Positions 15,677 through 25,034 are shown, counted from the first letter of the stretch. The stretch is DNA of 40,115 nucleotides from CAZUGH01 sp964619785 (GCA_964619785.1 CAZUGH010000012.1:1-40115), one strand, 5' to 3'. Numbers and translations are program-made. Notes: generated by a model from the sequence alone, not told the origin.

Positions 15677-16552
15677 ATGGAAGCAATTCGAAGTTTTTTT
15701 CAAGACTATGTGGTCTGGCTATCAGTTCCAAAGATTACAATTATTGATATTTTGGAGATCTTGATTATTGCTTTTGCGATGTATCGAATCATTTTATGGG
15801 TGAAAGATACGAGAGCATGGGTTTTAGTTAAGGGTATTATTGTGTTGGCATTGATTTGTCTGGTGGCTGTAATTTTAGAGATGAATGTTATCCTCTGGGT
15901 ATTTAAAAACTGTATTGGTGTGGGAATTACGGCATTGGTTATCATATTCCAGCCGGAGTTACGAAATGCGCTTGAACAGTTAGGACGTAAGGGGATTCTG
16001 AACCGATTTCAGTTTGATGAGGGCAAGGCGAAAGATGAACGTTATTCTGAGAGAACGATTCAAGGAATTGTCCGTGCAGTATATGAGATGGCCAAGGTGA
16101 AGACGGGAGCATTGATTATTCTCGAGAAGGATATCCAGTTAAGAGAATATGAGAGAACGGGTATTGCGATTGATTCCTTAATAAGTAGTCAGTTGTTGAT
16201 AAATATTTTTGAGAAGAACACGCCATTACATGATGGGGCGGTGATTCTCAGAGATGACAGAGTGATATCTGCCACATGTTATCTGCCGATGTCAAATAAT
16301 TTGGAATTGAGTAAGGAACTAGGAACTAGACATAGAGCAGCACTTGGTATTAGTGAAGTGTCGGATTCTCTGACAATTATCGTGTCAGAAGAGACTGGGT
16401 TTGTGTCGATTGCACAGGATGGTATTCTTACGAGAAAGGTAGATGCTGACACTTTGACATTACGCCTCAAGGAAATATCGAACCATATCGGAAGAGAGAA
16501 GTCCAAATGGTGGAGGAAAGGGTGGGTGAAGCATGAGAAAAAAGATATTTGA
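15677..16552 (+). CDS. cdaA: Diadenylate cyclase CdaA
   Basis: 291-residue membrane-bound enzyme condensing two ATP into cyclic di-AMP, which controls potassium, osmotic and cell-wall homeostasis. Three N-terminal membrane helices (about 15-85) precede the DAC domain, where the catalytic DGA is 186-188 (PLHDGAVIL) and the RHR motif 218-220 (GTRHRAALG). The C-terminal tail is basic with several Trp (KSKWWRKGWVK). Its end overlaps cdaR by 20 bp. The family's usual third partner, glmM, is not next in line; leuA follows cdaR instead. Confidence 0.95.
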   Translation: MEAIRSFFQDYVVWLSVPKITIIDILEILIIAFAMYRIILWVKDTRAWVLVKGIIVLALICLVAVILEMNVILWVFKNCIGVGITALVIIFQPELRNALEQLGRKGILNRFQFDEGKAKDERYSERTIQGIVRAVYEMAKVKTGALIILEKDIQLREYERTGIAIDSLISSQLLINIFEKNTPLHDGAVILRDDRVISATCYLPMSNNLELSKELGTRHRAALGISEVSDSLTIIVSEETGFVSIAQDGILTRKVDADTLTLRLKEISNHIGREKSKWWRKGWVKHEKKDI

Positions 16553-17825
16553 TAACATTGGAATGAAAATTTTGTCTTTCTTCGTTGCCTTAATTCTATG
16601 GCTCGTCATTGTAAATATGGCTGATCCAACGGTAACCCGTACCTTTTACAATATTCCGGTAGAAATTTTAAATGAGAATGCAATATCGGAGGTAAATCGA
16701 GTTTATGAGGTTGTTAGTGGTGACAAGATTAATGTTACTGTGAAGGGAAAAAGAAGTGTTGTGGACGACATCGAAGAGGAAGACTTTCGTGCTACGGCAG
16801 ACTTGAGTGAATTATCTAAGGTGAATGCAGTGGCAATTAATGTTTCCTTGAAGTCGACAGGTAAGACTTCGCGTTCTAATGTTGAACTAGATTGGGGCAA
16901 TACCGTTTTACAGGTTTCGCTTGAGAAGAAGACGACAGATAAATTCAAGGTAAATGTAACCACAGAAGGTAGTCTTGATTCTAGCTATATTTTAGGTGAT
17001 GTAAGTGTCCAACCTAATATTATTGAGGTGTCTGGTGGTAGATCAAAGATTCGAAAGATTGCAAGTGTAGGTGTTGTCGTTCAGTTAGATGGCAAGACAG
17101 AGGATTTTGAGGATGATTTGACACCAATTTTGTATGATAAAGATGGTAATATTATTACAGATACAGATGAACTTATTTTGAGTAATGATACCGTTCAGGT
17201 TTCAACGACGATTTTACCAACGAAGACGATACCAGTATCCTTTAAGGTGTCAGGAACACCAAAGCAGGGTTATCGTTTGGTACAGACGGATTTCCAGCCG
17301 GAGACCATCACAGTATCAGGTAAACGCTCCGATTTGGACCGTCTCGAAAAACTTGAGATTCCATTGAATATTAATGGGGAAGATCAGAATATTGAACGGG
17401 AGATTGAGACGAAGAAGTATTTGTCTTCGCTATATACGCCAGCATCAGGTTCGGAGACGATATCCGTGCGATGTGTCATAGAAAAAGATGGTCGCAGAAC
17501 ATATACATTGAGCAATTCCGATATTAAGGTAGTCAATCTACCAAGCAATTTGAACTTTAGTTTTGCGGAGACAGGAGCTAAATACACTGTAGTAGTTACT
17601 GGCACGGAAGATGATTTAAAGGATATGGAGATTGCTAATTTAAATGCGTTTATTGATGTGAAAGATTTGGTGGCAGGTAGTCATACGGTTTCGCTTTCAT
17701 ATGAGCTGCCAGATGGCGTCAAGACCAAGTCAAAGGTATCAATTGAGATTAAGCTAGTGGATTCAGCGGACACAGCACCAGATGGTGGAGGCGTAATTAC
17801 AACGCCAGCAGATGGAACAGAATAA
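16533..17825 (+). CDS. cdaR: CdaR, YbbR-domain regulator of CdaA
   Basis: 430 residues. One N-terminal membrane helix (about 9-27, MKILSFFVALILWLVIVNM) is followed by an extracellular region of about four YbbR repeats, each with an NIPVEIL or TIPVSFKVSGTPKQGY-like opening and a TVSGKRSDLDRL-like end. A Thr/Asp/Gly-rich tail closes it. In Bacillus and Listeria CdaR binds CdaA across the membrane and adjusts its activity. Overlap of 20 bp with cdaA indicates coupled translation. ATG at 16533 lies after GGAAAGGG. Confidence 0.93.
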   Translation: MRKKIFDNIGMKILSFFVALILWLVIVNMADPTVTRTFYNIPVEILNENAISEVNRVYEVVSGDKINVTVKGKRSVVDDIEEEDFRATADLSELSKVNAVAINVSLKSTGKTSRSNVELDWGNTVLQVSLEKKTTDKFKVNVTTEGSLDSSYILGDVSVQPNIIEVSGGRSKIRKIASVGVVVQLDGKTEDFEDDLTPILYDKDGNIITDTDELILSNDTVQVSTTILPTKTIPVSFKVSGTPKQGYRLVQTDFQPETITVSGKRSDLDRLEKLEIPLNINGEDQNIEREIETKKYLSSLYTPASGSETISVRCVIEKDGRRTYTLSNSDIKVVNLPSNLNFSFAETGAKYTVVVTGTEDDLKDMEIANLNAFIDVKDLVAGSHTVSLSYELPDGVKTKSKVSIEIKLVDSADTAPDGGGVITTPADGTE

Positions 17826-17839
17826 TTGGAGGATATGAG

Positions 17840-19510
17840 ATGTTAAACTATAAAAGATATAAAAGAGTACCTGTTGTTGATATGCCAGACCGTAAATGGC
17901 CTAATAATGAGATTAAAAAAGCACCAATCTGGTGTAGTGTAGACCTTCGCGATGGAAACCAGGCATTGATCGAGCCAATGGTAGTCGAAGAGAAGATTGA
18001 ATTTTTCAAGTTATTAGTCAAATTGGGATTTAAGGAAATTGAAGTTGGTTTTCCTAGCGCATCACAGATTGAGTACGATTTCTTACGTCAGCTAGTAGAA
18101 CGTAATTTGATTCCAGATGATGTTACCATTCAGGTATTAGTTCAATGCCGTGAGCATTTGATTCGCAGAACATTTGAATCACTTGAAGGTGTTAAAAAGG
18201 CTATTGTTCATATATACAATTCTACTTCTACATTACAGCGAGATGTCGTATTTGGTAAATCAATGGAAGAGATTAAACAGATTGCGATTGAAGGAACCAA
18301 GTTAGTGAAGGACAATATGGATGGTTACCAGGGAGAGGTTATCCTAGAGTATTCCCCAGAGAGTTTCACAGGTACAGAGCTTCCTTACGCTTTGGAGGTT
18401 TGTGAAGCTGTGATGGATGAATGGGGAGCAAGCAAGGATAAAAAGGTGATTATCAATCTACCTTCGACGGTGGAGATGAATACACCAAATGTGTATGCTG
18501 ATCAGATTGAGTGGATGATTCGTCATTTTACTGATAGAGAGAGAGTTATCGTTAGTCTTCACCCTCACAATGATAGAGGAACAGCAGTAGCGGCTTCTGA
18601 ACTTGCCTTGCTCGCAGGTGCAGATCGTGTCGAAGGAACTTTGTTTGGTAATGGAGAGCGAACGGGTAATGTAGATGTGTTAAATATTGCATACAATATG
18701 TTCTCACAGGGAATTAACCCAGAGCTTGATATTGAAAATGTAAATGAGATTATTGATGTATATGAACGTTGCAACAAGATTCCAGTACATATTCGTCATC
18801 CTTATGCTGGTAAGCTTGTATTTACTGCTTTCTCAGGCTCACATCAGGATGCCATCAATAAGGGTGTTGCTGCCATGAAACAGCGTGGACAGGAGCACTG
18901 GGAAGTGCCATATCTTCCAATTGATCCAGCAGATGTAGGACGTGAGTATGAGCCGATTGTACGTATCAATAGTCAATCAGGCAAGGGTGGAGTTGCCTTT
19001 GTCATGGATACTTATTTTGGCTTTAAACTTCCTAAGAGCATGCATAAGGAATTTGCTGATATTATTCAAGTGATATCGGAAAAGCAGGGTGAGGTTTCGC
19101 CAGAGCAGATTATGGATGAGTTTAAGACACAATACTTAGACCGTAAAGAACCATATCATTATAAGAGTGCTAAGATTGAAGATATATCAGATACAAAGGA
19201 TGCGTTTGATACAAAAGTGACCCTTACTTATCGTTATCATGGAGAAGAGAAGACCATAGAGTGTTATGGTAATGGACCGATTGATGCTGTACAACGTGGT
19301 ATACAAGGTGAGGTTGGTATCCCTGTTAAGGTTCTTGATTATTCAGAACATGCACTTCAATCTGGCTCGAATGCACAGGCGGCAGCTTATATTCATTTAT
19401 TGAATCAGGAGACTAACGCTGTGACACATGGTGTCGGTATCAGCTCAAATATTACAAGAGCATCAATACGTGCGGTATTTAGTGCAGTCAATCGTTTCTT
19501 AGCAAAGTAA
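17840..19510 (+). CDS. leuA: 2-isopropylmalate synthase
   Basis: 556 residues. Condenses acetyl-CoA with 2-oxoisovalerate, committing carbon to leucine. The DRE-TIM metallolyase barrel shows VDLRDGNQAL near residue 37, VSLHPHNDRGTAVA for metal binding and NGERTGNVD. The C-terminal about 150 residues form the leucine-sensing regulatory domain with the communication region between. The length fits the longer LeuA2-type enzymes. It lies 14 bp after cdaR behind GGAGG, so it seems to be read with the c-di-AMP genes; no T-box or leucine attenuator fits in the gap. A clear terminator follows. Confidence 0.93.
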   Translation: MLNYKRYKRVPVVDMPDRKWPNNEIKKAPIWCSVDLRDGNQALIEPMVVEEKIEFFKLLVKLGFKEIEVGFPSASQIEYDFLRQLVERNLIPDDVTIQVLVQCREHLIRRTFESLEGVKKAIVHIYNSTSTLQRDVVFGKSMEEIKQIAIEGTKLVKDNMDGYQGEVILEYSPESFTGTELPYALEVCEAVMDEWGASKDKKVIINLPSTVEMNTPNVYADQIEWMIRHFTDRERVIVSLHPHNDRGTAVAASELALLAGADRVEGTLFGNGERTGNVDVLNIAYNMFSQGINPELDIENVNEIIDVYERCNKIPVHIRHPYAGKLVFTAFSGSHQDAINKGVAAMKQRGQEHWEVPYLPIDPADVGREYEPIVRINSQSGKGGVAFVMDTYFGFKLPKSMHKEFADIIQVISEKQGEVSPEQIMDEFKTQYLDRKEPYHYKSAKIEDISDTKDAFDTKVTLTYRYHGEEKTIECYGNGPIDAVQRGIQGEVGIPVKVLDYSEHALQSGSNAQAAAYIHLLNQETNAVTHGVGISSNITRASIRAVFSAVNRFLAK

Positions 19511-19531
19511 ATTAAATACATAATCATAGAG

Positions 19532-19563
19532 AGAGCACTGATTTTGACGTCAGTGCTCTTTTG
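19532..19563 (+). terminator. Intrinsic terminator after leuA
   Basis: Perfect 10-bp stem AGAGCACTGA (19532-19541) with TCAGTGCTCT (19550-19559), 8-base loop, then TTTT. It lies between the convergent leuA and SGNH-like genes and ends the cda-leuA operon. Confidence 0.85.
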
Positions 19564-19572
19564 AAAATTATT

Positions 19573-20712
19573 TTATTTACCACGTTTTGTCTTAACATAA
19601 TTGCTTGCATCATCAGGACCCGCAAGTGGAAGTGTATGATTGGTTTTATAATAGTTCTGTACGCCTACCCACTTGGTTTTGCGTTCTTTGATGTAAGGAC
19701 CGATGTTGTTCATTGTGAGATAAGCACCAAATCCATTTATTTTATCTTTGCCAGTCATGGTGTCAATCATTAAATCACCAATCTCAGTAAAGTAGTGAGT
19801 GTTGTTGTAATAATTGAACGGATTACAAGACAAATCATTCACGTCGTTAAAACACCATACCCCACCGGTTAATTGAACGAGGTTTTCAAGGAAGTCATAT
19901 AGGTTTGGTCCTTCATATCGAACCAATTCTCCAATAAATACCGAGCTAACAACAACCTGAAATTCTACATTGTTATCATCACACATCTGTTTAATCGCTT
20001 TTAAATCAGTAAGGCAACTAGCGATGACATCGGATTTGTCTGGTACGCCATCAGTCAGATAGGAGATATATTCGTCGACATCATCTTTAAATAGGAAGTC
20101 ATAATAGGTATCCTTATGTGAGTCATAATAATTATAGTATTTTGTTAAGTTACGCTCGCCAGACTCAGAACATGGATAGTATTCGCTTCGATCCTTTTTC
20201 AACTCATCAATACTTGCGGACAAGTTTTTAAATAAAAACTTAAATACCTCGGAGAATTTAGATTCGCCTTTAACCTGTGCCGGAATCTCATATAAGTCTC
20301 CATACATCTCACGGTCATTGGATTTAAGCTCTGTCGTACTGATATGGAGTAAAATTTTCTTCGGATGTGCATGTTCAATGATGTATTTACTGTAGTAGTA
20401 ATAGTCTTGAAAATTACCAGATAGCTGCCAACAGTTATAGTAGTTGTAGCCGTCTAGTTCCTTAAGCTTTTTTGTGCTTAATGCACCAGCTTTGGAACCA
20501 CCGATGAGATAGGCATCATATTCATCACTATAATTTTGAATTCGTTCTGCTTTGATCTCTCGAAGATAATAGTCTTCATTTAGTTCTTGGTATTCGCCAC
20601 CCTGTGCCCGAAAATAGCCAAAGGGGTCAACGAGATAGTTTGTAAGAACAATAACTGCTAAACAAAGTATCACGGCCCCTGTAAATAGGATGGCCCATTT
20701 TTTTGCTTTCAT
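19573..20712 (-). CDS. SGNH-like membrane-anchored partner of MBOAT acyltransferase (copy 2)
   Basis: 379 residues: one N-terminal helix (about 7-26) then an extracytoplasmic domain. LIGGSKAGAL has a serine at 73 where SGNH esterases/transferases carry their nucleophile, and YYNNTHYFTEIGD has H306 where the catalytic His would be; the usual Asp three residues before it is Asn303. The layout (NYLVDPFGYF after the helix, HPKKILLHISTTEL mid-protein) resembles AlgJ/AlgX/DltD-type proteins that finish O-acylation of exported glycans or teichoic acids after an MBOAT protein. It is clearly paralogous to the adjacent copy at 20731, and 18 bp separate them. Acyltransferase role is inferred from architecture and neighbours. 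Confidence 0.7.
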   Translation of the reverse strand: MKAKKWAILFTGAVILCLAVIVLTNYLVDPFGYFRAQGGEYQELNEDYYLREIKAERIQNYSDEYDAYLIGGSKAGALSTKKLKELDGYNYYNCWQLSGNFQDYYYYSKYIIEHAHPKKILLHISTTELKSNDREMYGDLYEIPAQVKGESKFSEVFKFLFKNLSASIDELKKDRSEYYPCSESGERNLTKYYNYYDSHKDTYYDFLFKDDVDEYISYLTDGVPDKSDVIASCLTDLKAIKQMCDDNNVEFQVVVSSVFIGELVRYEGPNLYDFLENLVQLTGGVWCFNDVNDLSCNPFNYYNNTHYFTEIGDLMIDTMTGKDKINGFGAYLTMNNIGPYIKERKTKWVGVQNYYKTNHTLPLAGPDDASNYVKTKRGK

Positions 20713-20730
20713 AGAGGAATTATCCTTTCA

Positions 20731-21903
20731 CTACTTGATATCTAGCATATCGGTAAAATTATCTTTTTCGGTTTTCATGTAGTTACTTTCATCATCATAG
20801 GACTGATAAGGAAGCTGATTGTTCGCAATGTAGTAATCCTTAATCTCCTGGTATTGCTGCTTGCGCTGTTCAATGTGAGCTGCCACATTATCCATCGTCA
20901 GATAGACACCAAAATCTTTTGTCTTTTTCTTGCCAGTGATGTTATCAATCATAAGATCACCTGTCTCATACAGATAGTGGTTGGCATTATAGTAGTTAAA
21001 TGGGTTTTTCATAATATCGTTATAGGTGTTGAAACTCCATACGCCGCCTGTAATCTGTACGATTTGCTCTAAAAAGCTGTAGTAGCTAGGACCTTCATAA
21101 TAGATTTGTTCACCAAGGAATACCGAACCGATGATAATCTGGAATTCAACCCCATTATCATCACATAGCTTCTTAATGGTCTTTAAGTCTGCAATACTTT
21201 GTTCAACAGGATATGATTTATCTTTTGGACCATTTGTAATGAATGGAAGATATTCATCGACCTTTTCTTTAAAGAGAAAATCATAATAACCAGGTTTATT
21301 AGACTTATATACGTCATAGTATTTCTCGAGGTTACGTTCTCCTGTTGAATAGCATGGGTAGATAATGTGTGTTTTGTCATTTCTAAGCTTAATCTCATCT
21401 ACACTAGCTGAGAGATTTTTGAATAAGAACTCAAATACTTCAGCTGTTTTAGAAGATCCGGTAATCTCAGCTGGTATCTCATAGATATCGCCGATACTTT
21501 CACGATTATATCGTTTAATCTCGGAAGTACTGATATGAAGGAGAATCTTCTTTGGGTGACAGTTTTCAATAATGTACTTGCTGTAATAGTAGTAATCCTG
21601 GAAGTTACCAGATAATTCCCAAGCATTATAGTAGTTGTAGCCATCGAGTTCTTTTAATTTGGAGGTACGAAGCGCACCAGCCTTGGAACCACCAATGAGA
21701 TAGGCATCATATTGATCGGAATGCTTTTTTAAATGTTGCGCTTTTATCTCTCGAAGGTAATATCTTTCATTTAGTGTGTTACAGTCACCACTTTGAGCTC
21801 GAAAATAGCCAAATGGATCGATGATATAATTAGCTCCCATGATAAATAGGAGACATAAAACAATCAGGCTTACGAAAAGGCCTGTCCACTTTTTTGCTTT
21901 CAT
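20731..21903 (-). CDS. SGNH-like membrane-anchored partner of MBOAT acyltransferase (copy 1)
   Basis: 390 residues, sharing its opening MKAKKW, its single N-terminal helix, IIDPFGYFRAQ, LIGGSKAGAL (S73), GNFQDYYYYSKYIIE and the His region NYYNANHYLYETGDLMID (H309, Asn306 in the Asp position) with the neighbouring copy. Similarity runs the whole length, so the pair arose by tandem duplication; divergence is substantial, and this copy has about ten extra C-terminal residues. It starts 21 bp after the MBOAT gene. It probably relays or transfers the acyl group outside the membrane; two partners could give different acceptor sites. Confidence 0.7.
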   Translation of the reverse strand: MKAKKWTGLFVSLIVLCLLFIMGANYIIDPFGYFRAQSGDCNTLNERYYLREIKAQHLKKHSDQYDAYLIGGSKAGALRTSKLKELDGYNYYNAWELSGNFQDYYYYSKYIIENCHPKKILLHISTSEIKRYNRESIGDIYEIPAEITGSSKTAEVFEFLFKNLSASVDEIKLRNDKTHIIYPCYSTGERNLEKYYDVYKSNKPGYYDFLFKEKVDEYLPFITNGPKDKSYPVEQSIADLKTIKKLCDDNGVEFQIIIGSVFLGEQIYYEGPSYYSFLEQIVQITGGVWSFNTYNDIMKNPFNYYNANHYLYETGDLMIDNITGKKKTKDFGVYLTMDNVAAHIEQRKQQYQEIKDYYIANNQLPYQSYDDESNYMKTEKDNFTDMLDIK

Positions 21904-21924
21904 AATGTAGAAATCTCCTTTCGT

Positions 21925-23337
21925 TTAAAACTGGAAGTATAGGAACTGAACAACCTTGTCCATGTTCAAAATACAAGTGATTAACAGTGCTGCTGAGTAA
22001 ACAAGGTAAATCCAATTGGTTTTGAACTTCTCGCAGATCTTCTTCGTGGTTGGCATAAACCAGCAGATGAAGAGACCGATAAACATCAAAATCCACATAT
22101 CTCTGTTGTCAACAAAGAAAGATGCAAGGTTTGCAAAACTGAATGAGGAACCATTTAACATGCCTTTGTATACCATGGCAGCATTCCTAAAGGATGTTGA
22201 TACGAATAAGACACGTGTCAATATAACAAATAAGAATGTCAGCGGAATACCAAGCCAAGCAGGTGTATTCTTGCCTTTGTGGTTACGATAGGATGCGATA
22301 CATACTAAGATACCATTGGCAATTCCCCAAGCGATAAATGTCCAACCTGCACCATGCCAAAAACCAGAAACAAAGAAAGTAACCATTGTAGCTACATAGT
22401 AGTTACGGTATTTTGAAGCATGTTTGTAAACGTTTTTAAAAATGTAGGCGGAGAGGAAACGGGATAATGTCATGTGCCAACGTCTCCAATAATCCTGGAA
22501 ATCTTTTGCTTTATATGGAGAGTTAAAGTTCTGAGGGATAACGATGTTGAACATATAACCCAAACCGATGGCCATGTCGGCGTAACCAGACAGGTCAAAG
22601 TAATAGGAAACCGTGTACTCAATCGAATAGAACCAGGACTGTACCAGTGGTAGGTTGTTCTGTACGTGATTGAAAAATGGCTGAGCATCTGTAGTTAATG
22701 GATCAGCAATCAACATTTTCTTGGCACATCCAATGGAGAAAATGAAGAGACCAAGAGCTACGTTGTTGAAATTAATCTTGTGATTCTCCTTGTTCTCAAA
22801 TTGAGGAACTACTTCTGCATGATGGATGATTGGTCCAACAATCAGCTGAGGGAAGAATGTGATGAAGAGGAGATAGTCCACAACATCATATGCTTTTGTC
22901 TCGCCACGGTAGGAATCCACCAAAAAGGCAATCAGCTGGAATGTGAAGAATGAGATACCGATTGGAAGAACGATATGCTGTAAAGCAAAATCTGCTCCGG
23001 AAACTCGGTTGATGTTACGAATAAAGAAGTCAGTGTACTTGTAATAACCAAGTAATCCGACATTAGCAAGTACACCGATAGCCATCAAAAGCGTACGTTC
23101 CACTTTCTGAGATTCATCTTGAAGTTTGCATAGTGTAATACCAATAATGTAGTTACCAACAACACTTCCGAGGAAGAATGGGAAGAAATCCGGACTTCCT
23201 TGTGCATAGAAGTAGAGAGAAGCGATAACCAGCCAAATTTTGGCGATGTTATGGTACTTTAATTGATGTAAAACAAAATATCCAGTAAATATAATTGGTA
23301 AGAATATTAATACGAATTGGTATGTTGAGAATATCAT
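21925..23337 (-). CDS. MBOAT-family O-acyltransferase (AlgI/DltB/PatA-like)
   Basis: 470 residues with about ten membrane segments. YWRRWHMTLSRFL (283-295) and GFWHGAGWTF (325-334, catalytic H328) are hallmarks of the prokaryotic MBOAT branch that moves acyl groups from a cytoplasmic donor across the membrane for alginate acetylation, peptidoglycan O-acetylation or teichoic acid D-alanylation. There is no dltA or dltC here, so acetyl or another acyl-CoA is more likely than D-alanine. Two SGNH-like partner genes follow in the same run, and a carboxyltransferase gene ends 24 bp upstream. The surface-polymer locus on its other side gives a likely acceptor. Confidence 0.9.
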   Translation of the reverse strand: MIFSTYQFVLIFLPIIFTGYFVLHQLKYHNIAKIWLVIASLYFYAQGSPDFFPFFLGSVVGNYIIGITLCKLQDESQKVERTLLMAIGVLANVGLLGYYKYTDFFIRNINRVSGADFALQHIVLPIGISFFTFQLIAFLVDSYRGETKAYDVVDYLLFITFFPQLIVGPIIHHAEVVPQFENKENHKINFNNVALGLFIFSIGCAKKMLIADPLTTDAQPFFNHVQNNLPLVQSWFYSIEYTVSYYFDLSGYADMAIGLGYMFNIVIPQNFNSPYKAKDFQDYWRRWHMTLSRFLSAYIFKNVYKHASKYRNYYVATMVTFFVSGFWHGAGWTFIAWGIANGILVCIASYRNHKGKNTPAWLGIPLTFLFVILTRVLFVSTSFRNAAMVYKGMLNGSSFSFANLASFFVDNRDMWILMFIGLFICWFMPTTKKICEKFKTNWIYLVYSAALLITCILNMDKVVQFLYFQF

Positions 23338-23361
23338 AATTGTCCCCTTGTTAATATGTTA

Positions 23362-24873
23362 TTATAGTGGAATGTTACCATGTTTTTTGTGAATCGTAGT
23401 GATTGGACGTTTTTGAGATAACATCAAAATGTCACCATAAATTCGTTCTCTTGTGGCTTCTGGCTTGATGATTTCATCAACGTATCCTTGTGCCGCTGCA
23501 ACATGAGGAGTCATGAATGCATCATTGTATTCGTCTATCTTGGCATTGCGATATGCTTCTTTCTCAGAAGGATTCATCGCTTTCATTTTCTTACCATAGA
23601 GAATTCCGACAGCACCATCTGCACCCATAACAGCAATCTCAGCTGTTGGCCATGCATAGACAAAGTCTGCTCTTAAATGCTTACTGCTCATTGCAATATA
23701 AGCACCACCGTAGGCCTTACGCAGAATAATGTTTATCTTGATTGTAGTCGCTTCGGAGTAGGCGAAGAGAAGTTTCGCACCATGGCGAATGATTCCTTTG
23801 TACTCCTGATCTTTACCAGGGAGAAATCCTGGAACATCAGTCAGTGTTACGATTGGAATGTTGTAACAATCGCAGTAACGGATGAAACGAGCGGCCTTAT
23901 CACTTGAATCGCAATCAAGTACACCTGCCATAAAATTAGGCTGATTGGATACGATACCAACAGTGATACCCTTCAAACGACCAAGTCCGACAACAACATT
24001 TTTGGCAAAATCTTTTTCAACTTCTAAGAATGTATCTGGGTCTAAAATGCCAGAGATAATATCATGGATGTCATAGCTCTGGTTGTTATGTTCTGGAATC
24101 ACTTTAGATAAGTCAGGATTAAAAGTGACTTCCTTATTATAATCAGTAAGTTCATTCACGGATTTATCATGAAGATAGCCTTCTTCGTAGCAAGGAGGAA
24201 TCAGATTAATTAACTGACGAACTTGCTTTAAGCAATCTTTTTCATTGTCACTGCGAAAATGTGCAACACCACTTCGACCAGCGTGAACAGCAGCACCACC
24301 TAATGCATCGGCGGTGATATCTTCATTCGTAACAGACTTGATAACGGCAGGACCAGTAACGAACATCTTGCTTATCTCATCTACAACGAAAATGTAGTCT
24401 GTAATACCAGGTGAGTATACGGCACCACCAGCACAGTTGCCTGCGATGATAGATATCTGAGGAATATATCCGGAAGCCATGGTATTGTAATAGAAAATCT
24501 CACCATATCCAGCTAATGCGTTGACACCCTCTTGAATTCTTGCTCCGCCTGAATCATTAATACCGATGATAGGACAACGACTCTCGATTGCTAATTTAAT
24601 CGCATTTGCAATCTTGAAGCCATGTTGTTTGCCAAGAGTACCACCAATGACAGTGAAATCCTGAGAGTATACGACAACTTTCTGACCGTCAATTGTACCA
24701 TAGCCAGTTATGACGCCATCATAAGGAAATTGACCCTTGTGAATATTAAAAGCGTCTTCTTGATTGGTTACATTTGAACCAATTTCACGAAATGAGTCTT
24801 CATCTAGCAACAGACAGATTCGCTCTAATGCATGAAGCTTACCGAGCTTATGCTGCTTTTCCATGTTATACAT
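23362..24873 (-). CDS. Acyl-CoA carboxyltransferase / decarboxylase alpha subunit (PccB/MmdA-like)
   Basis: About 503 residues, biotin-dependent carboxyltransferase family: transfers CO2 between carboxybiotin and an acyl-CoA. Visible blocks: TVIGGTLGKQHGFKIANAI, INDSGGARIQEGVNALAGY, GNCAGGAVYSPGITDYI in the N-terminal half, and PGFLPGKDQEYKGIIRHGAKLLFAYSEAT, GGAYIAMSSKHLRADFVYAWPTAEIAVMG in the C-terminal half. I choose the ATG at 24873, with GGAGG (24883-24879) five bases upstream; the frame stays open further but without a ribosome site. No biotin carrier, biotin carboxylase or sodium-pump subunit is nearby, so carboxylase versus decarboxylase cannot be settled. It is the first gene of the run leading into the MBOAT/SGNH genes. 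Confidence 0.85.
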   Translation of the reverse strand: MYNMEKQHKLGKLHALERICLLLDEDSFREIGSNVTNQEDAFNIHKGQFPYDGVITGYGTIDGQKVVVYSQDFTVIGGTLGKQHGFKIANAIKLAIESRCPIIGINDSGGARIQEGVNALAGYGEIFYYNTMASGYIPQISIIAGNCAGGAVYSPGITDYIFVVDEISKMFVTGPAVIKSVTNEDITADALGGAAVHAGRSGVAHFRSDNEKDCLKQVRQLINLIPPCYEEGYLHDKSVNELTDYNKEVTFNPDLSKVIPEHNNQSYDIHDIISGILDPDTFLEVEKDFAKNVVVGLGRLKGITVGIVSNQPNFMAGVLDCDSSDKAARFIRYCDCYNIPIVTLTDVPGFLPGKDQEYKGIIRHGAKLLFAYSEATTIKINIILRKAYGGAYIAMSSKHLRADFVYAWPTAEIAVMGADGAVGILYGKKMKAMNPSEKEAYRNAKIDEYNDAFMTPHVAAAQGYVDEIIKPEATRERIYGDILMLSQKRPITTIHKKHGNIPL

Positions 24874-24954
24874 AATTACCTCCATGTTGAGTTTATAAAA
24901 TCCTCTATTCAACGTATTGTGATTACTGCCTATAAGGCAAAAAAACATACACGT

Positions 24955-24985
24955 ATTATATTATCATAAGGAGAAAATATGTCAA
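24955..24985 (-). promoter_or_regulatory. Possible promoter of the carboxyltransferase-MBOAT-SGNH run
   Basis: Minus-strand TTGACA (24985-24980) and TATAAT (24960-24955) are separated by 19 bp, longer than ideal. It is back-to-back with the promoter at 25005-25034, so the acylation genes and the surface-polymer genes share one divergent control region. Confidence 0.4.
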
Positions 24986-25004
24986 TAATGTGTTTCGCAT
25001 AATG

Positions 25005-25034
25005 TTGACGAAAACTGTACTTTAGTGATATAAT
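25005..25034 (+). promoter_or_regulatory. Promoter of the surface-polymer operon
   Basis: TTGACG (25005-25010), 18-bp spacer, TATAAT (25029-25034), followed by AGAGGAG and the permease ATG at 25074. Confidence 0.65.

Noticed and set aside
17826..17839. T-box or leucine attenuator before leuA
   Set aside because: Only 14 bases separate cdaR from leuA, too short for either.
19573..21903. Duplicated SGNH genes as an assembly duplication
   Set aside because: The two copies differ throughout, including length and many residues, so they are genuine diverged paralogues.
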